This document shows, piece after piece, positions 13,201-25,015 of a stretch of 64,000 nucleotides of DNA (positions within the stretch are counted from its first letter, which is position 1; every line of letters starts with the position of its first letter). The notes below the pieces were generated by a model. That model did not search any database. It was not told the origin of the DNA and was given only the letters and a program-made list of their open reading frames with translations. Made by a program: the position numbers and the translations under genes. Location: the NCBI RefSeq assembly GCF_048128805.1, contig NC_136008.1, forward strand, positions 15,851,572 through 15,915,571, in the 5' to 3' direction. Source of the stretch: Centroberyx gerrardi. Lineage: Eukaryota > Chordata > Actinopteri > Beryciformes > Berycidae.

Positions 13201-16200
13201 CTCCTGTGTTTCCTTGTCTTTTCACATGCCTCCCCTTATTGTGTGTGCTGGAAGTGCCTCAGTGGCCAAACCTCACACTCGCCACACTGGTTTGATCTCG
13301 GCGGGGCTCAGGATACAAGAATGTGATGAATCATCAATTAGCCTGGCCCGGCTGCATAACCTGGATTTTTTTAAAGAAATGATTGTTTGTTGGATAATTA
13401 TCTGTCCCTCTCCCTGGAGCTTCCTGCAGTAAACATGCAAAAATACTCAACAGCTATTCAAGTCTTTCAGTTGTAAAATGCAAAAATGCTGCTCTCACAG
13501 CGTTGTAAGCATACATTTCCAATAGCAGACTTTTAGAAGTGATTATTTATTTTCAGCCTCAGAAGACAGATCCGTTCTCAGTGTTCCTATTGAAAACATT
13601 TCACAAAGGGGCTGTCACTTCCAGTTTTGAATAATGCACAATATTCTCTCACTACTGTACCCTTCACAGAAAGTCTATTTTTCTGTTTGCTGTAGATGTT
13701 GTTAGGGTTGTTTTGTTTGGGAGATGTGCGTAGTGCTGTCCTGCTGTTCTTACTGTGTCAGTGCCCACTGAAAGACTTGTGCTGTTTTCCCATGATTCCA
13801 AGCACTCACAACAGAGTCCGCTCAGCTGTGCGCTCACAGAGCTTTGTGGGAATAAAAGAGCCAGGCCATTGAAAAGAAAGCAGGGCTTGTAGTCTGACCA
13901 CCTTTTGTGTCCTTTCTTCCCAGCTCTTCTTTAAGAGACAAGAAGCCATCTGCCTAGGGACAAAGAGCACAACCCTCCTCTCCCTCCCCTCTCTTTATGT
14001 CTGTCACACATTCTCTCAACCCCCTTCCCTTTTCTCCTCCCTCAGAAGGCTAAAATATCTCTCAGTGGCCTATTCCTCATCCGTCTCCTCTGATTTAGCT
14101 GTGGAGCTGGTATGGTATGGCATGTGAAGGTCCTTTCAGAGGATGTCGACCACAATGACAAATGTCCTCACCTGTCCTGTCACTCCCTCAGCCATCACTT
14201 GGTTAACTGTTGCTCTCAGACAGCAGTTCCTATATTGTTGAGAGGTGGCTGGTACCCAAAAGGCCCAAAGCAATTTTTTAACTCAGCTTCTGTGTCTATC
14301 AGGCCTGTAAGCTGCCAGTCCTCTCATTTTATCTCAGCTTTGCAGTTGCCCTTTGGGTCTTTTGCTCTCCCCCAGAATTCCGTTCCAGCACTCTACTGTC
14401 ATTGCTCTTTATCATCCTTTCATTATCACAAATCCAACGCTTACTTGCTTTGTGAACTTTTCTCGTTATTTCAAGCAACAGTTTCCCTACTTTGTGACTC
14501 ATTTTCTCTCCTGTATTCTTCATCAAATGTTACATATGTCTTTCCATTTTCAGGCTTTGTTATCTGCAGTTTTGCAGTTTTTGTCCGATAGTTAGACATA
14601 ATATATTGCAGGTATTTCTTATCTGACATGCAGTATGATGTCGCATGTATAGTTTGCAGTGTTGTCAGTGTCTATTTTCCCTCGGTTCAGAGTTTGTTGA
14701 TTAACTAGATGAGCAGAAACCCTTTTAGTGCTGCTGACTTGATGTTTACAAGCAGAGCTAATAGGGACAAATGCAGCATGGACACGGCAACAGCCCCCCG
14801 CTGGCAAAATATGTGGCTACAGCCCTGCAAATGAGCTCCCCATGGGATTTTACTTGGATTTGGGCACTGCGGGATTATGCCCTGACTAAGGATTATGGCG
14901 GTAATCCCTCCCAATCCCAGTAGATGGTCTGGTTCTGCTGGTGGTCTGACAGCAGAGTGATTGGCGGGAGTAGTCTGCAGTCGGAGTGTCTGCAGGCTCC
15001 AGTCTGTACGGCAGTGTGGGGAATTCCACCAGCAGACTGACATAGCTGGAGGTCAACATCTAGTAGATTTAAGAGGACACAGCCGTGGCTCCGGCAGGCC
15101 AAAGAATCTGGGTCTGGCTTTGAGCAGACGTTAACAGCAGAGTGACCCGTGTAGGAGACCTGGTGCTGACTGAGGACTGCTGGCAGTTGAGTATTATCTC
15201 CAGTTAAGTGAAGTGGAGTGTGTCCGGAAGGCAACGTGCTAATGGGAGTGTGCTCTGTGCTATAGAGAGGGTGTCTGGACCATTGATCCTGCTTTAGAGA
15301 GCTGTTGAGCTGTGTGAAGCGGTCCTGACAGCACCCCGCCTCCCTCCTGGCCCCTCCCCACCAGGGACCCTGTTCTTTCTCTTCCCTTTCTGGGTGTGTG
15401 AAAGAGGGCCATTGTGTGAGGCACACTCCTGCCCTCGGGCCGCCCACTACCAGTCCCGCTCCCCCCCTGCTCCTGCTGCTCGCTCCTGCCGCTGGACTCA
15501 GATCAGATGCAGAGCCACCCCCGTCCTGGCTGTCATCAGTCTCCCTCCTGGGTCAGAGGGGAGTGGAGTGTAGCTGCCGTGTCTGTGCTTGGCTGTTGCC
15601 GGCAGCGTCTGCTGCACAGCACTCTGGTCTCCCCTCCGCACCTTTCCCCAGAGGAGATGGAGAGCCTGTGGGAGCCCGACCAGACGGCCATGGAAGTAGA
15701 AGACAGCCGAGGAGGTTTAGGAGCGGAGCTGATAACCCACAAGGCTAAAAGACAGGAGAGGAAGCGTCAGGAGCTGCTGGCTTTGGCTCTGGGAGTCAAA
15801 CTGGGGAGCAAGGGAACACTTCTGTGGAAGCCTATTAAACTGTTGGCCTCCTGTCCACAGATCTCCTCCCCTCTGGTCCGGCGGAGTGCCTTGAAAGACA
15901 GCCCGGAGAAGCAGTGCTCCTATGAGAAAATACACAACTTCAAGGTGAGCGGCTGTTTATGTAACTCAAAGGATGTTGTGAAGGCCAGGAGAGACGTTTG
16001 ACGGCTTTAAAGGCACTGTGTTCACACCTTCGTTTGAATTTCTTTTCCCTCAGGAAATAATACAATTTCAACACAGTTTTCCATTAGTTCTCACAGGACT
16101 ATCTGAAATGTTAAAACAATCTCCAGAAAAGGGGCTTTTACAGATGGGTTTTTGTGAACAGTTTAACTGTGTGCTTGTCCCAGAGAGCATAGTGTGTTTT

Positions 16201-19200
16201 TATCTTGTCATGAGAACACATACAGCTGTCACCCATATGCATTGAGCGTGTCTAATGAATACACCCAACCCATTAACAGCACAACACATTGATCATCATT
16301 GATTTTCCAGCTCTTAGACTCCTTTTTGTCTGACGCTGTTGATTATGTAAAAACAGTTATACGGTTGTAAAGTATTTTACAATCAATTGTCTGCTCTCAG
16401 TGACATAGTGTAAGTGCATAGTACATAGTGCAAAGTGGAATAGAGTTATTGTGCTGTAAATATACAAAAGAGAATTTAAGGCACAGGGATACTTTGCCTC
16501 TGGGCACCTAAACATTCTTGTAATTGTATCTTGGGTTTCAGTTAACCTGCAGGTTAAAAAGGCCCCCAGCTTTTTGTACGCTTCCCCTTTGAAAAAGAAC
16601 AAAAACTATCCACTCGCCACCTGTTGTCTGCCCTCTTCACTCATCAGTCTCCTATATCCTAATGAAAGTGTGTGTGTGTGTGTCTGTGTGTGTGTATGTG
16701 TGTGGATGTGTCCCCATGTACCTGTGTATCCGGATTTTGAGAGTGTACAGCATGTGTGCATCTGTTATTTTGACTTGTCGGCTTGCTTGTGGGCATGTTT
16801 GTATGTATCCAACTGCCCAGGAACAGATGCCAGACACATTATTGTAAATCCCTTAATCTGCCTTGTATATACAAATACCCACATTTGGCTGGGGGTCCCA
16901 TCCACTGTAGCCTGGGATCAGAGGGTAATCTCTATCCAACCCATCTAAAGTGAGGTTCTCCTGCTTTGACTGGACATAGCAATGACTTGCAATGCTTTCA
17001 GTGTGTTAAGGACAGTGTCTTTGTGCCTGTGTATAACCATATTTGCTCTAACCCCAGGTACACACGTTCCGAGGGCCACACTGGTGCGAGTACTGTGCCA
17101 ACTTCATGTGGGGCCTCATCGCCCAGGGTGTCCGCTGCTCAGGTAACCATCCTCATCCTCAACCTCAAAACTGCTTTTACTGCACATGATCCGTCTGCTT
17201 GGACTATCACACAGGTCATGGATTATGCAAGAAATGTATGATCTATGACTAACACTGTCCTGTCATGGATGTTTCAACTGCATAATATGAAAATGGTTTG
17301 TTCCATGTGAATTAGTCCTAATCCCAGGTCCCTTTTTACGGTCCTTTAACATTCTTCTGTGACACCTGTGACAAACTAGTTGAGCTCCTCCTGTCAGTAA
17401 CAGCCTATAAACTGATGCCAGAACTTATCAAAGCACATCCTTGAGAAGAACCCAGTCAGGCAAAGACATATTATATACCTAGAACTGAAACTGCTACCGG
17501 TCTTTTTGCACTCTCTTCCCCTCAATAATATTGAATTGCAGTGACACTGAAATAAAAGAAAATAGATGTTACATGTCTGCTATTTCCTATTTCCCTTTTT
17601 TAACTAGTTTTTCCCTTTTAGCTGCAAAGGCCTGACATGTGATGCAGTATGTTGACATCATTTGTACCATTCATTTCAAGTTATGCTTCTCTGCCACAAG
17701 TTCAGCATCATGGTATGACATGATTAAAGATATGCTAACTTTTTATACACAAAGTTAAGGAGGTTATAGAGCATCTCAGACACCATACACCATAAAAACA
17801 ACAAAGAAATCACTAAAACTTACATACATCAAATAAAATGACTGAGTGCTTTAGAAGTATGATAAAGCACTGGTCAAAATCTGATTGTTGACCGAATATA
17901 GCAACAGAACTAACTGATTGATCGCATATCACAGTTTCACTGGGGATTTCAAGTTTTCATTGGTCACAAGATTCTTTCATTGCGCACATACAATTCTGAC
18001 ACTGCCATGCCCGTTGAGAACTCGCGTTCTCCCTAAACAGAGTGTTTGTTGTTCAGGCATTCGCTATGCTGATAAGCCTCAGGCAAGCATTGGTATCATC
18101 AGATACCTCATGTGCTATGGGAAAACAGGAGAGACTTCTTTGTCCTCTCTGGCTCGCTGTCTATCCTCTATGTTGTCTTATCTCCTGCCACACTCTCTCT
18201 GGCAGCGCTGACTGAGAATGAGGACCCCAATCAGCAGACCAACATTAACGTGGCTCAGGCAGTAAAAATGCCAAGTCTGTGTGATGAACGATTCAGCTGG
18301 ATGCTCTGTTTGAGTCAGACACCCGCTTCTCAAAGCCTTCATTCCTGCAGCATCTCCCCTGTTTGCCTGCTCTATCTTTATCACGGGGCAGCGCTGCCTG
18401 CCACACAAGTAGGCACTCTCACACACTCCGCTCTCGCCAGCTGTCCAGCACCCTCGATGTGACTAAAACTACAACAGTAACACCCGCCCCCGCCAGAGCC
18501 ATGTTCCCTGTTATCCACCCTTGGCGCAGTGCACTGAGACAGCCAGGCTAAGCTGCGGCTGTGCTGTCTGACAGTGCAGTTTATCACTGTCTCTGGCAAG
18601 CCTTTTCAAATTGCTGTCTTAAGCTGGCTGTGATGGCTGTGTTATCATCAGTCCGAGGCTTATCTCTCTCTCTCTCTCTCTCTCTCCCTCTTTCTCTCCC
18701 TCACACACACACGTGTAATGCTAGATTGCGGGCTGAATGTACACAAGCAGTGCTCCAAACTGGTTCCCAGCGACTGCCAGCCGGACCTGCGCAGGATAAA
18801 GAAAGTGTTCAGCTGTGACCTCACCACGCTCGTCAAAGCTCATAACACAACACGGCCCATGGTGGTGGACATGTGTATTCGAGAGATAGAGCTGAGAGGT
18901 AAAACACAAATCATCAGTTGCTACTTTTTTTTTGCTTTCAGAGCAATAAAAATATGCAATTTAGTTAGTAAATGCTCAATTCAAACATTCAAGTATTCTG
19001 CTATTCCTCCTTTTGCAATGATGAGAAATGTCACTGTACTATTTGTATGTGTATTTGGCCTCTGTTTGCTAGAATAAAAGCAGTGATTGTTGATTGATTT
19101 GTTTCCCTAGAGCCATTCCTTTTTGTTTTACATCTATTTATATAGAATGTAGTGTAAGAGAAAAACAAGCTGAAAAACTAAGACAAGCTCCCCAATTTTT

Positions 19201-20439
19201 TGCTTGCAGGTCTGAAGTCTGAGGGTCTGTACCGAGTGTCTGGCTTCTCAGAGCACGTGGAGGATGTGAGGCTTTCCTTTGACCGAGGTTTGTTAAAGTT
19301 AGCTTTCTTTGCCCCGGGGTCTGGGTCTTTGGGTTCGTAGGTTCACAAGTTTAAATAAAAAGCACATTGCAACAGGATTGCAGCAGTCAAGGACAATACT
19401 GCATATGATTTTGTGAGTTGTTGAGAAGTTGAGAAGTCTATTTACTATTTGTGGACAACCACATTGGAATTTTAAAAAATGCAGAGCTCAAGACATATAA
19501 GACATAAAATAAATGATGATGAAAGTATACTATATTATAAGAAACTATGATGGGAAAGCACTGTGGGTAGACCATAAAACAGTCCATAAAGTGCAAGTGC
19601 AATTTAATGGTTAGATCTATTGTTTAAAATGTGTGTAGTACTTGTAAAGAAACAATATAGTTACAGAGTTATACAGTGAAATCCAGCTTTTCAGTTATAA
19701 AACAAAATTACATGCCAGTCACACGTTTTCTATTTCTCATCGACAGATGGTGAAAAGGCCGACATCAGCGCCGATGTCTATGCAGACATCAACATCATTG
19801 CTGGTGCTTTGAAGCTCTACTTGAGAGACCTGCCCATTCCAGTCATTACATTTGACTTGTACTCAAAATTTATTCAAGCTGCAAGTAAGAGCGCATCAAC
19901 TCTGCACCATTCGCTGCCGTTACTTTGTTGCTTCTCTGCGGTATCCTGATACTAACTGTGTTACTTATTGTGTCTTGTAGAGATTCCAAATGCTGAATCC
20001 AGACTGGAGGCCATCCATGAGGGTCTGCTGCAGCTCCCTCCAGCGCACTATGAGACCCTGCGCTACCTGATGGCACACCTCAAGAGGTCAGTTCACAAGG
20101 AAAAATGTAATGGTTCGGTTCATTCTTTTCATTTAACACTCCTGAGGCGAACCAACCCAACAAGAAAAGCAGACATTTTTCGAATGTTTGAAAACATTTG
20201 AGGGTTTTTGTACTTTGCTTGATTCGTATCGCCTTACAGACTCTGGTTATTCTCTTGTCTTTTACAGGGTGACAATGTTTGAAAAGGACAATTTAATGAA
20301 TGCTGAAAACCTGGGGATTGTCTTTGGGCCAACACTAATGCAGCCGCCGGAACAGAATGCCTTGGCAACGCTGAACGACATGAGGCAGCAGAAACTAGTA
20401 GTGCAGCTTATGATAGAGCATGAAGATGTCTTATTCTAA
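7287..20439 (+). CDS. chn2: Beta-chimaerin, long SH2-containing form (Rac GTPase-activating protein), 5' end missing
   Basis: Exons: 7287-7325, 9286-9341, 10324-10355, 10660-10773, 10964-11234, 15861-15944, 17058-17142, 18725-18898, 19210-19287, 19747-19884, 19981-20086, 20268-20439; all phases agree. In order they encode [12 protein letters not shown]; an SH2 domain (YLIRES phosphotyrosine pocket); a linker; a C1 domain (CEYC, CSDC, HKQC zinc ligands) that binds diacylglycerol or phorbol ester; and a RhoGAP domain with the arginine finger in GLYRVSG and the asparagine in [11 protein letters not shown], ending HEDVLF. Chimaerins switch off Rac at membranes downstream of diacylglycerol. APRPKRI, ADELLGG and the EDVLF end fit CHN2 better than CHN1. 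The first exon is not identified and should lie left of 7287, possibly outside the window. A small linker exon between 11234 and 15861 could have been missed. Confidence 0.93.
7326..9285. other. chn2 intron
   Basis: It lies between the [12 protein letters not shown] exon and the next coding exon. The only repeat seen is a CA-rich stretch at about 7525-7622. No other coding or RNA feature is supported. Confidence 0.7.
9500..9645 (-). mobile_element. tRNA-derived SINE, minus strand
   Basis: Read on the minus strand from about 9645, it starts with a tRNA-like head (GGTGGCTCAGCTGGCTGAGG, then a B-box-like GGGTTTAAATC). It continues through a TTGTCGCATGTCATCCC-type body and ends near AAATGCCAAAAAACATAAT. 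That head-body-tail arrangement matches a SINE type common in spiny-rayed fishes. It lies in a chn2 intron. Confidence 0.7.
10864..10925. repeat. (CAGT)n microsatellite
   Basis: Tandem CAGT units with a few changes, followed by a CACT/CCCT-rich tract leading into the polypyrimidine region of the chn2 acceptor at 10964. Confidence 0.85.
11281..11420 (+). mobile_element. tRNA-derived SINE, plus strand
   Basis: The head contains a B-box (GGGTTCAAGCCCC) at about 11333-11345. It is followed by a conserved fish SINE core of the type CTGCCCTGCTGAAGTGGCCT and GAGCAAGACACTGACC. The copy begins just 3' of the chn2 exon ending at 11234 and lies within the intron. Confidence 0.7.
11421..15656. other. 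Long chn2 intron and upstream region of the beta1 promoter
   Basis: No additional exon of beta2-chimaerin or other gene could be supported. The right part (about 13.8-15.65 kb) must contain the promoter and 5' untranslated region of the beta1 transcript. It becomes GC-richer from about 15.3 kb, but no specific promoter element was identified. Confidence 0.5.
15657..20439 (+). CDS. chn2: Beta1-chimaerin, short form from an internal first exon (C1 plus RhoGAP)
   Basis: An open frame starts at ATG 15657 ([10 protein letters not shown]) and runs without interruption into the shared exon, ending at 15944. It contains [19 protein letters not shown] and [14 protein letters not shown], then [11 protein letters not shown]. 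This is the pattern of the mammalian beta1- and alpha1-chimaerin N termini ([26 protein letters not shown]). The remaining exons are those of the long form from 17058 on, so the product keeps C1 and RhoGAP but lacks SH2. ATG 15657 is preferred over in-frame ATG 15507 because its spacing to RKRQELL and its MxSxxxW start fit the family. In mammals this form is tissue-restricted (testis-enriched). About 10-15 residues between the start and RKRQELL are extra relative to mammals. Confidence 0.82.
15861..15861 (+). promoter_or_regulatory. chn2: 3' splice site inside beta1 coding sequence
   Basis: The acceptor for the long transcript (TGGCCTCCTGTCCACAG, ending 15860) is made of codons that the beta1 transcript reads as LASCPQ. 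The same bases therefore serve as intron end in one mRNA and as exon in the other. Confidence 0.8.
15945..18724. other. chn2 introns around the first C1 exon
   Basis: Apart from the exon 17058-17142 there is no supported coding sequence. A TG tract lies at about 16669-16704, and a TC tract at about 18664-18706 precedes the acceptor of the 18725 exon. Confidence 0.6.
18664..18706. repeat. (TC)n microsatellite at a splice acceptor
   Basis: A TC-dinucleotide tract followed by CACACACACG sits directly upstream of the chn2 acceptor at 18724. It extends the polypyrimidine tract of that intron. Confidence 0.85.
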
Positions 20440-22277
20440 GGACTGGGGCATGTAGGCCTTACATCGGAAACGAAGGACAATTATTTATTCTATCAAAGAG
20501 GAAATTTAAGCCACGCTGATTCTAATGAAGTGTCAAAATTGTTTCTATTGTAATCAAATCGAACTTGAAATGCTTCTTTCTCGCATGACTGTTTTAGTTG
20601 AAGTCGGCTTAGTGTTGACGTTATGTCTTGTTACTGTAAGTTTAGAGTTTTCATACTAAGCCAAGACCATCATTTTTATATTAGGAAAGACTCCAATGTT
20701 TCTAACTACCTACAGTGCTGTTCCCTCATAACTTTTATTTGAATAGTGTCACTACCAGGTGTAGACTCAGTCATGACGATAACTTTGTGTGAAATCTGCT
20801 TCCAGGCAGAATGTCTTCGATGTGCGGGCACACAGTGTTAACCTGTGAAGGCCTGGTGCTGTATAAACCAAGCCTCATAGCAGCAGATTTAACGTTCCCA
20901 TATTGACTGGTGCATTTTGTGTGCATAATGTGTTGTTTGTGGGAATGCAGGTTAAAATTTGAATCAAAGAATGCAGATCCTTTCATCTGAGATCAAATCA
21001 GATCACTTAATGGTCAATATTTTTAACCGTGTGTACTAAAAAACGAGAGATGAGACAACTGGTAGCTCATGAAGCACTTTTTTGCAAAGAGTGTAAGGAT
21101 TTATTTTGTAAAGATGTTTTATTTTTGTCTTTTATTCTGCATCATGTGTTTTTGTCACTATAATATATATTGTCGAGAGTGTTATTTGTTAAATCGATGT
21201 CTAAATACAAACCTGTTCACAAAAGATGTAGAGTCAGACAAGTTACAGTTTAAGGATCCATCATTTTCATTTTCAACACATTCAGTGACTATTTTGGTGA
21301 GGAATACATAGGTGGATTTACTATTCACAGGTCATATTGTAGCCTCTGAAGCAGATGAGTGAAGCTATATTGTACACCTATTGGTTGCCAGTTTTGCCAA
21401 AAGGGTATTTCAGTTTACAAGCTGTTCTCTGGGATATTTTCAACTAAAAAATAAGATCTGGGCCCAATATTTGTTTTTTTTATGCCAATAACAGCTCGGT
21501 GCAGCTATAGTTGCCATTAACTCATTAGTCATACTGTAGCTGTACCAAGCGTCTTCCTTTCACAGTTGATTTGATGTAATTAAGTAAATCCTTTCTACAA
21601 ATCCATTTTATCAAAATGTATTTTTGTGATGGTTGCAATTAAGATTGTAATTTATCAAATGATGATTTATTAAAGGATGTAAAACTTCCATTTAACATAC
21701 TGTGACCTATTGCAATTTCTCAAAAGGTTTGTCTGCATCCCACGCCCAGAGAGATTTAACATGACCATACTGCACTGTAATGCCTCTGGAAGTGGTTCAG
21801 GCAGAAGAAAGACTAAGTGTGGTGCTAGTAGTGATTGTTTATGAGTGGTTACTGCCATAATGTTGCCAGGTATTTTACCAAGAATGCCATATCTCTTAAC
21901 TTGGCCCCTCCTCCACTTGTACCTGTAGGTGTGGTCAGCGAGGTGGAACTCTGCCAGTTATATAGACTGGATGTATGAGCTGCAGTGGAGAGAAAAACAG
22001 TGGTGTTCTTTGTAAGAGGAAATATAGCGGTCCTACAGTGCTTGGATTCTGTCTCGCCACTTTCATGGCGCCCTCAAAGTCTGGAATCTGTTCTTGGGTT
22101 TCAGAACATTCACTTGAGCAAATTACATCAAAATGTAATTTGAGTGTATAGGCTGAGAATGTCAGGGCAATATCATAAAACAATAACGCCATTCTTGCTC
22201 ACACCTTTCTTCTTTTCTTTATTTTTTAAAAGAATTTTGATGGGATTTATTAGAGTTTAATCAAGTGGTTAAATAAA
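20440..22277 (+). other. chn2: Probable chn2 3' untranslated region
   Basis: The sequence after the chn2 stop codon is AT-rich and shows no further open exon. The first well-formed AATAAA in a suitable context lies at 22272-22277, giving a 3' UTR of about 1.8 kb. Earlier weaker signals cannot be excluded. Confidence 0.4.
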
Positions 22278-22491
22278 GAGCAACCAACTAAATTTAAATG
22301 CAGTTCAAACGTGTTTCTCTGTACTATAGTATTGCCAACTGTGGTTTCAACTTAATCCTTGTAACTGCAGGGTTGGCATTAATTTGGTGCCATTTGGTGA
22401 GGCTGTTCAGGCCTGTGAGGCACAAAGCCAGGCCTGCTGAGGGAGGAGGAGGATGGTGTAGCTGTAGACGATTTCCACAAACATCTATGTA

Positions 22492-22707
22492 ATGGAGTTA
22501 TCATTACCTGTCTGGTTTACAGGGTCTACCTCATCAGAAAAGCATCCTGATGGCAGTGACATGCCCTTGGCGGCAAGCCTTAACTCTGAAGGGAAAAAAC
22601 AACAAGAGGAGGGTGCAGAGATTGCATCCGCTTCTACCTCAACTGCTTCATCAGACAACTTGAAGTCAGTGGAAACTAACTGTGGAACGAAGTTGATTCC
22701 AAGTTAA
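22492..22707 (+). other. Unassigned small ORF between chn2 and fkbp14
   Basis: A 71-codon ORF is rich in serine, threonine, glutamate and alanine. After residue 8 it is preceded by TTTACAG, so residues from about GSTSSEKHPDG on could be a terminal exon. No family is recognised and no donor partner upstream was found. It does not resemble PRR15, WIPF3 or SCRN1, which occupy this interval in human. It may be chance. Confidence 0.15.
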
Positions 22708-22988
22708 GATTCACTGAGCAAACATTCGGGTGAAATCTCAAAAGCCAATAGGACTTCCTATATTGCTGATGCTTCACAGTTGTTTTATGCCTCTTGCTGT
22801 AATCCTATTACTACTTCATCTAGCACCATCTTATCCTTATAGGGTAATCATTAAAGAATGAAAATCAGTCGATGAGGGCATCGAACAGCAACCAGAGAAA
22901 AACACCAAAAATATGTCTTTGCTATTCACGAGACTATGCTAAATTGTTGAATTAATTCCGTTTTGAAATGTGAAATGGCTTGCCATGA

Positions 22989-22992
22989 AGGA

Positions 22993-23046
<54 letters not shown>

Positions 23047-23056
23047 ACACACACAA
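22989..23056. repeat. (CT)n(CA)n compound microsatellite
   Basis: Short CT repeat followed by about 30 CA units with one interruption. Confidence 0.9.
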
Positions 23057-24070
23057 ACAAGCACACAAGCACAGACACTGTTTTGTGGCACATTTGTTTA
23101 TATTTTATTGTATCACATTCACACAAGCTGAAGGAAAGCTGATGCATTGTTATTTACAGAGATTTAAGTTAGACTGGAGCAACATGGCAGGATTCCATTG
23201 TAGCCAATGTACAGAGATGAAAATATTGATTCATTTTGTTTTACATGATGAAGAATCTCAGTGCCTCAGTGCCTCTTGTAAAAACGTACTACTCTTCTCA
23301 TGATTGAATTATCCATGGTTATATTATTAGGATTATGTTATACTGTAATTAGGAAAATGGAACTTACATTTTTTGCTCTTCCATAATTCAATAAGTTACT
23401 TCTAGTTTGACCTCAAGAAAATGTAAGATTACACACTGCTCTGCTGGATGTGGTCAAGAATGAACCCTCCCTCCCTGGTGATAATTAAACACAGTCATCT
23501 ATTACATAATGCTAATGGATTTAATAGTCCATCTCTCTACTCCTGCTCAGGATTTGTGAGGATGAAGAATTACCTTCCGAGAGACATTTCCTTTCTTTCC
23601 CTTTCAAGAGACACTTTCTATAGTTACTCAATGGAAAACGAATAGGAGGTTGGCTGGATAGGATGTTTGTTACAAAACACAGATGATTGAACTGGAACTG
23701 CGAACAATTCAGAACCAGACAATACACATCTACCTCGGGAAACTGCTGCGGGCAAAGTGTCCTCTCAGTTAGTCTCCTCTTCAGTCGGTGGAGCAGATTT
23801 CTATCAGTATCACAAGGGTCACTTGGTGACCTCAGATGACCGTCTTTCGCTCTCTCTTCTCTGTCTAGCTTGCTCACTAGAAATTCAAAAATCCATTATC
23901 ACAAAATCTTTTGTTTTCTACTCAAGGTTCAACATTCCAGTTATGCAGATTAACCAGAAAGGAACATAATTTTGCATCATCTTGCTTTGGGATACAGTTG
24001 CTCTGTGCACAATGTACTCTAGAGTCAAATATCATGACCTTTGAAAACTGTTTTTCTTTTTTTTTAGTTG

Positions 24071-24076
<6 letters not shown>

Positions 24077-24115
<39 letters not shown>

Positions 24116-24130
24116 GGGGGGGGGGGGGGG
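24077..24130. repeat. (GT)n followed by a G15 run
   Basis: About 19 GT units at 24077-24114, one T, then fifteen consecutive G at 24116-24130. The poly-G length should be treated with caution as an assembly-prone homopolymer. Confidence 0.9.
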
Positions 24131-25015
24131 CATTCTGCTTTAATGCTGTTCATTGCAAAATGGAAGTTTTTTTGTTACTACTAGGGGAACCTGATGATGG
24201 CTGACCGCTCAAAGAAGTTAAGAAAGAAATTAACTTTGATGAAGGCACACCTTGCAATATTTTGGTATATTAGTCATCAGTAGTGACACTATTATACATA
24301 CTGTAGTGCAACTTCTTCATTATTCACTATTTATAACGTGTAACCAAATATGTGAGTAATATGTGAATACACACATTTTGTTTACTTTTTCTGCCACAAA
24401 TTGTATGGCATCTATAAACTGAAAGAGGCAGACCATTTACAAGATTTTTTTAGGGCTGACAAGCTTGTGAACATTATGATACAAAAGACAAGAACAAGAG
24501 CGCCCTCTAGTGATGAATTCAGACTTGTATAGGAAAAGCACATCAGTATCACATCACCCCAATGGCAACTGCATAAATAGATTTTGTTCTCAACAGGATT
24601 TCAAAATGATAAAAGTATAATTAACAAGTTTTATTTGTTTTGAAAATATTTAATTCAGGCTGGTAAGCAAAAAACTATTTGTCAAAAACTACAATACTGT
24701 ATAATACATCTGCAGTAAAATCATCAGTGCATGTAGAATGGAGAGATAGACTTAAGACTGTCTCTAAAATATGCATGTACAGTATCAACAGTTGACCAAG
24801 AGTACTCTAAATGGATCTGATTTACTGCAGATAAAGTGACACAAAATGCAGTTGATGTACTACAGAGCAACCAAAACTAACAAGCCCTCAGTGCGAGGTA
24901 TAATTTACCAGTAACTAATAATCTACCAGTCAATTCCTGTCTCCGTATGGATGAAATGAACACAATCATGTAAACATTCTGGGTAGTTTGAAAATGAGAT
25001 GAAACCTGCCGTCCA

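Larger units (their letters stand above)
22708..25015. other. Intergenic region and fkbp14 3' UTR
   Basis: No gene is supported. It contains a CT/CA microsatellite at about 22989-23056 and a GT/poly-G tract at 24077-24130. A minus-strand AATAAA (TTTATT at 24630-24635) would give fkbp14 a 3' UTR of about 390 nt. Confidence 0.5.

Noticed and set aside
14893-15447. 184-codon minus-strand ORF
   Set aside because: It is the longest ORF in the region but has no recognisable domain, no splice partners and lies in GC-richer DNA upstream of the beta1 exon. Chance openness is more likely.
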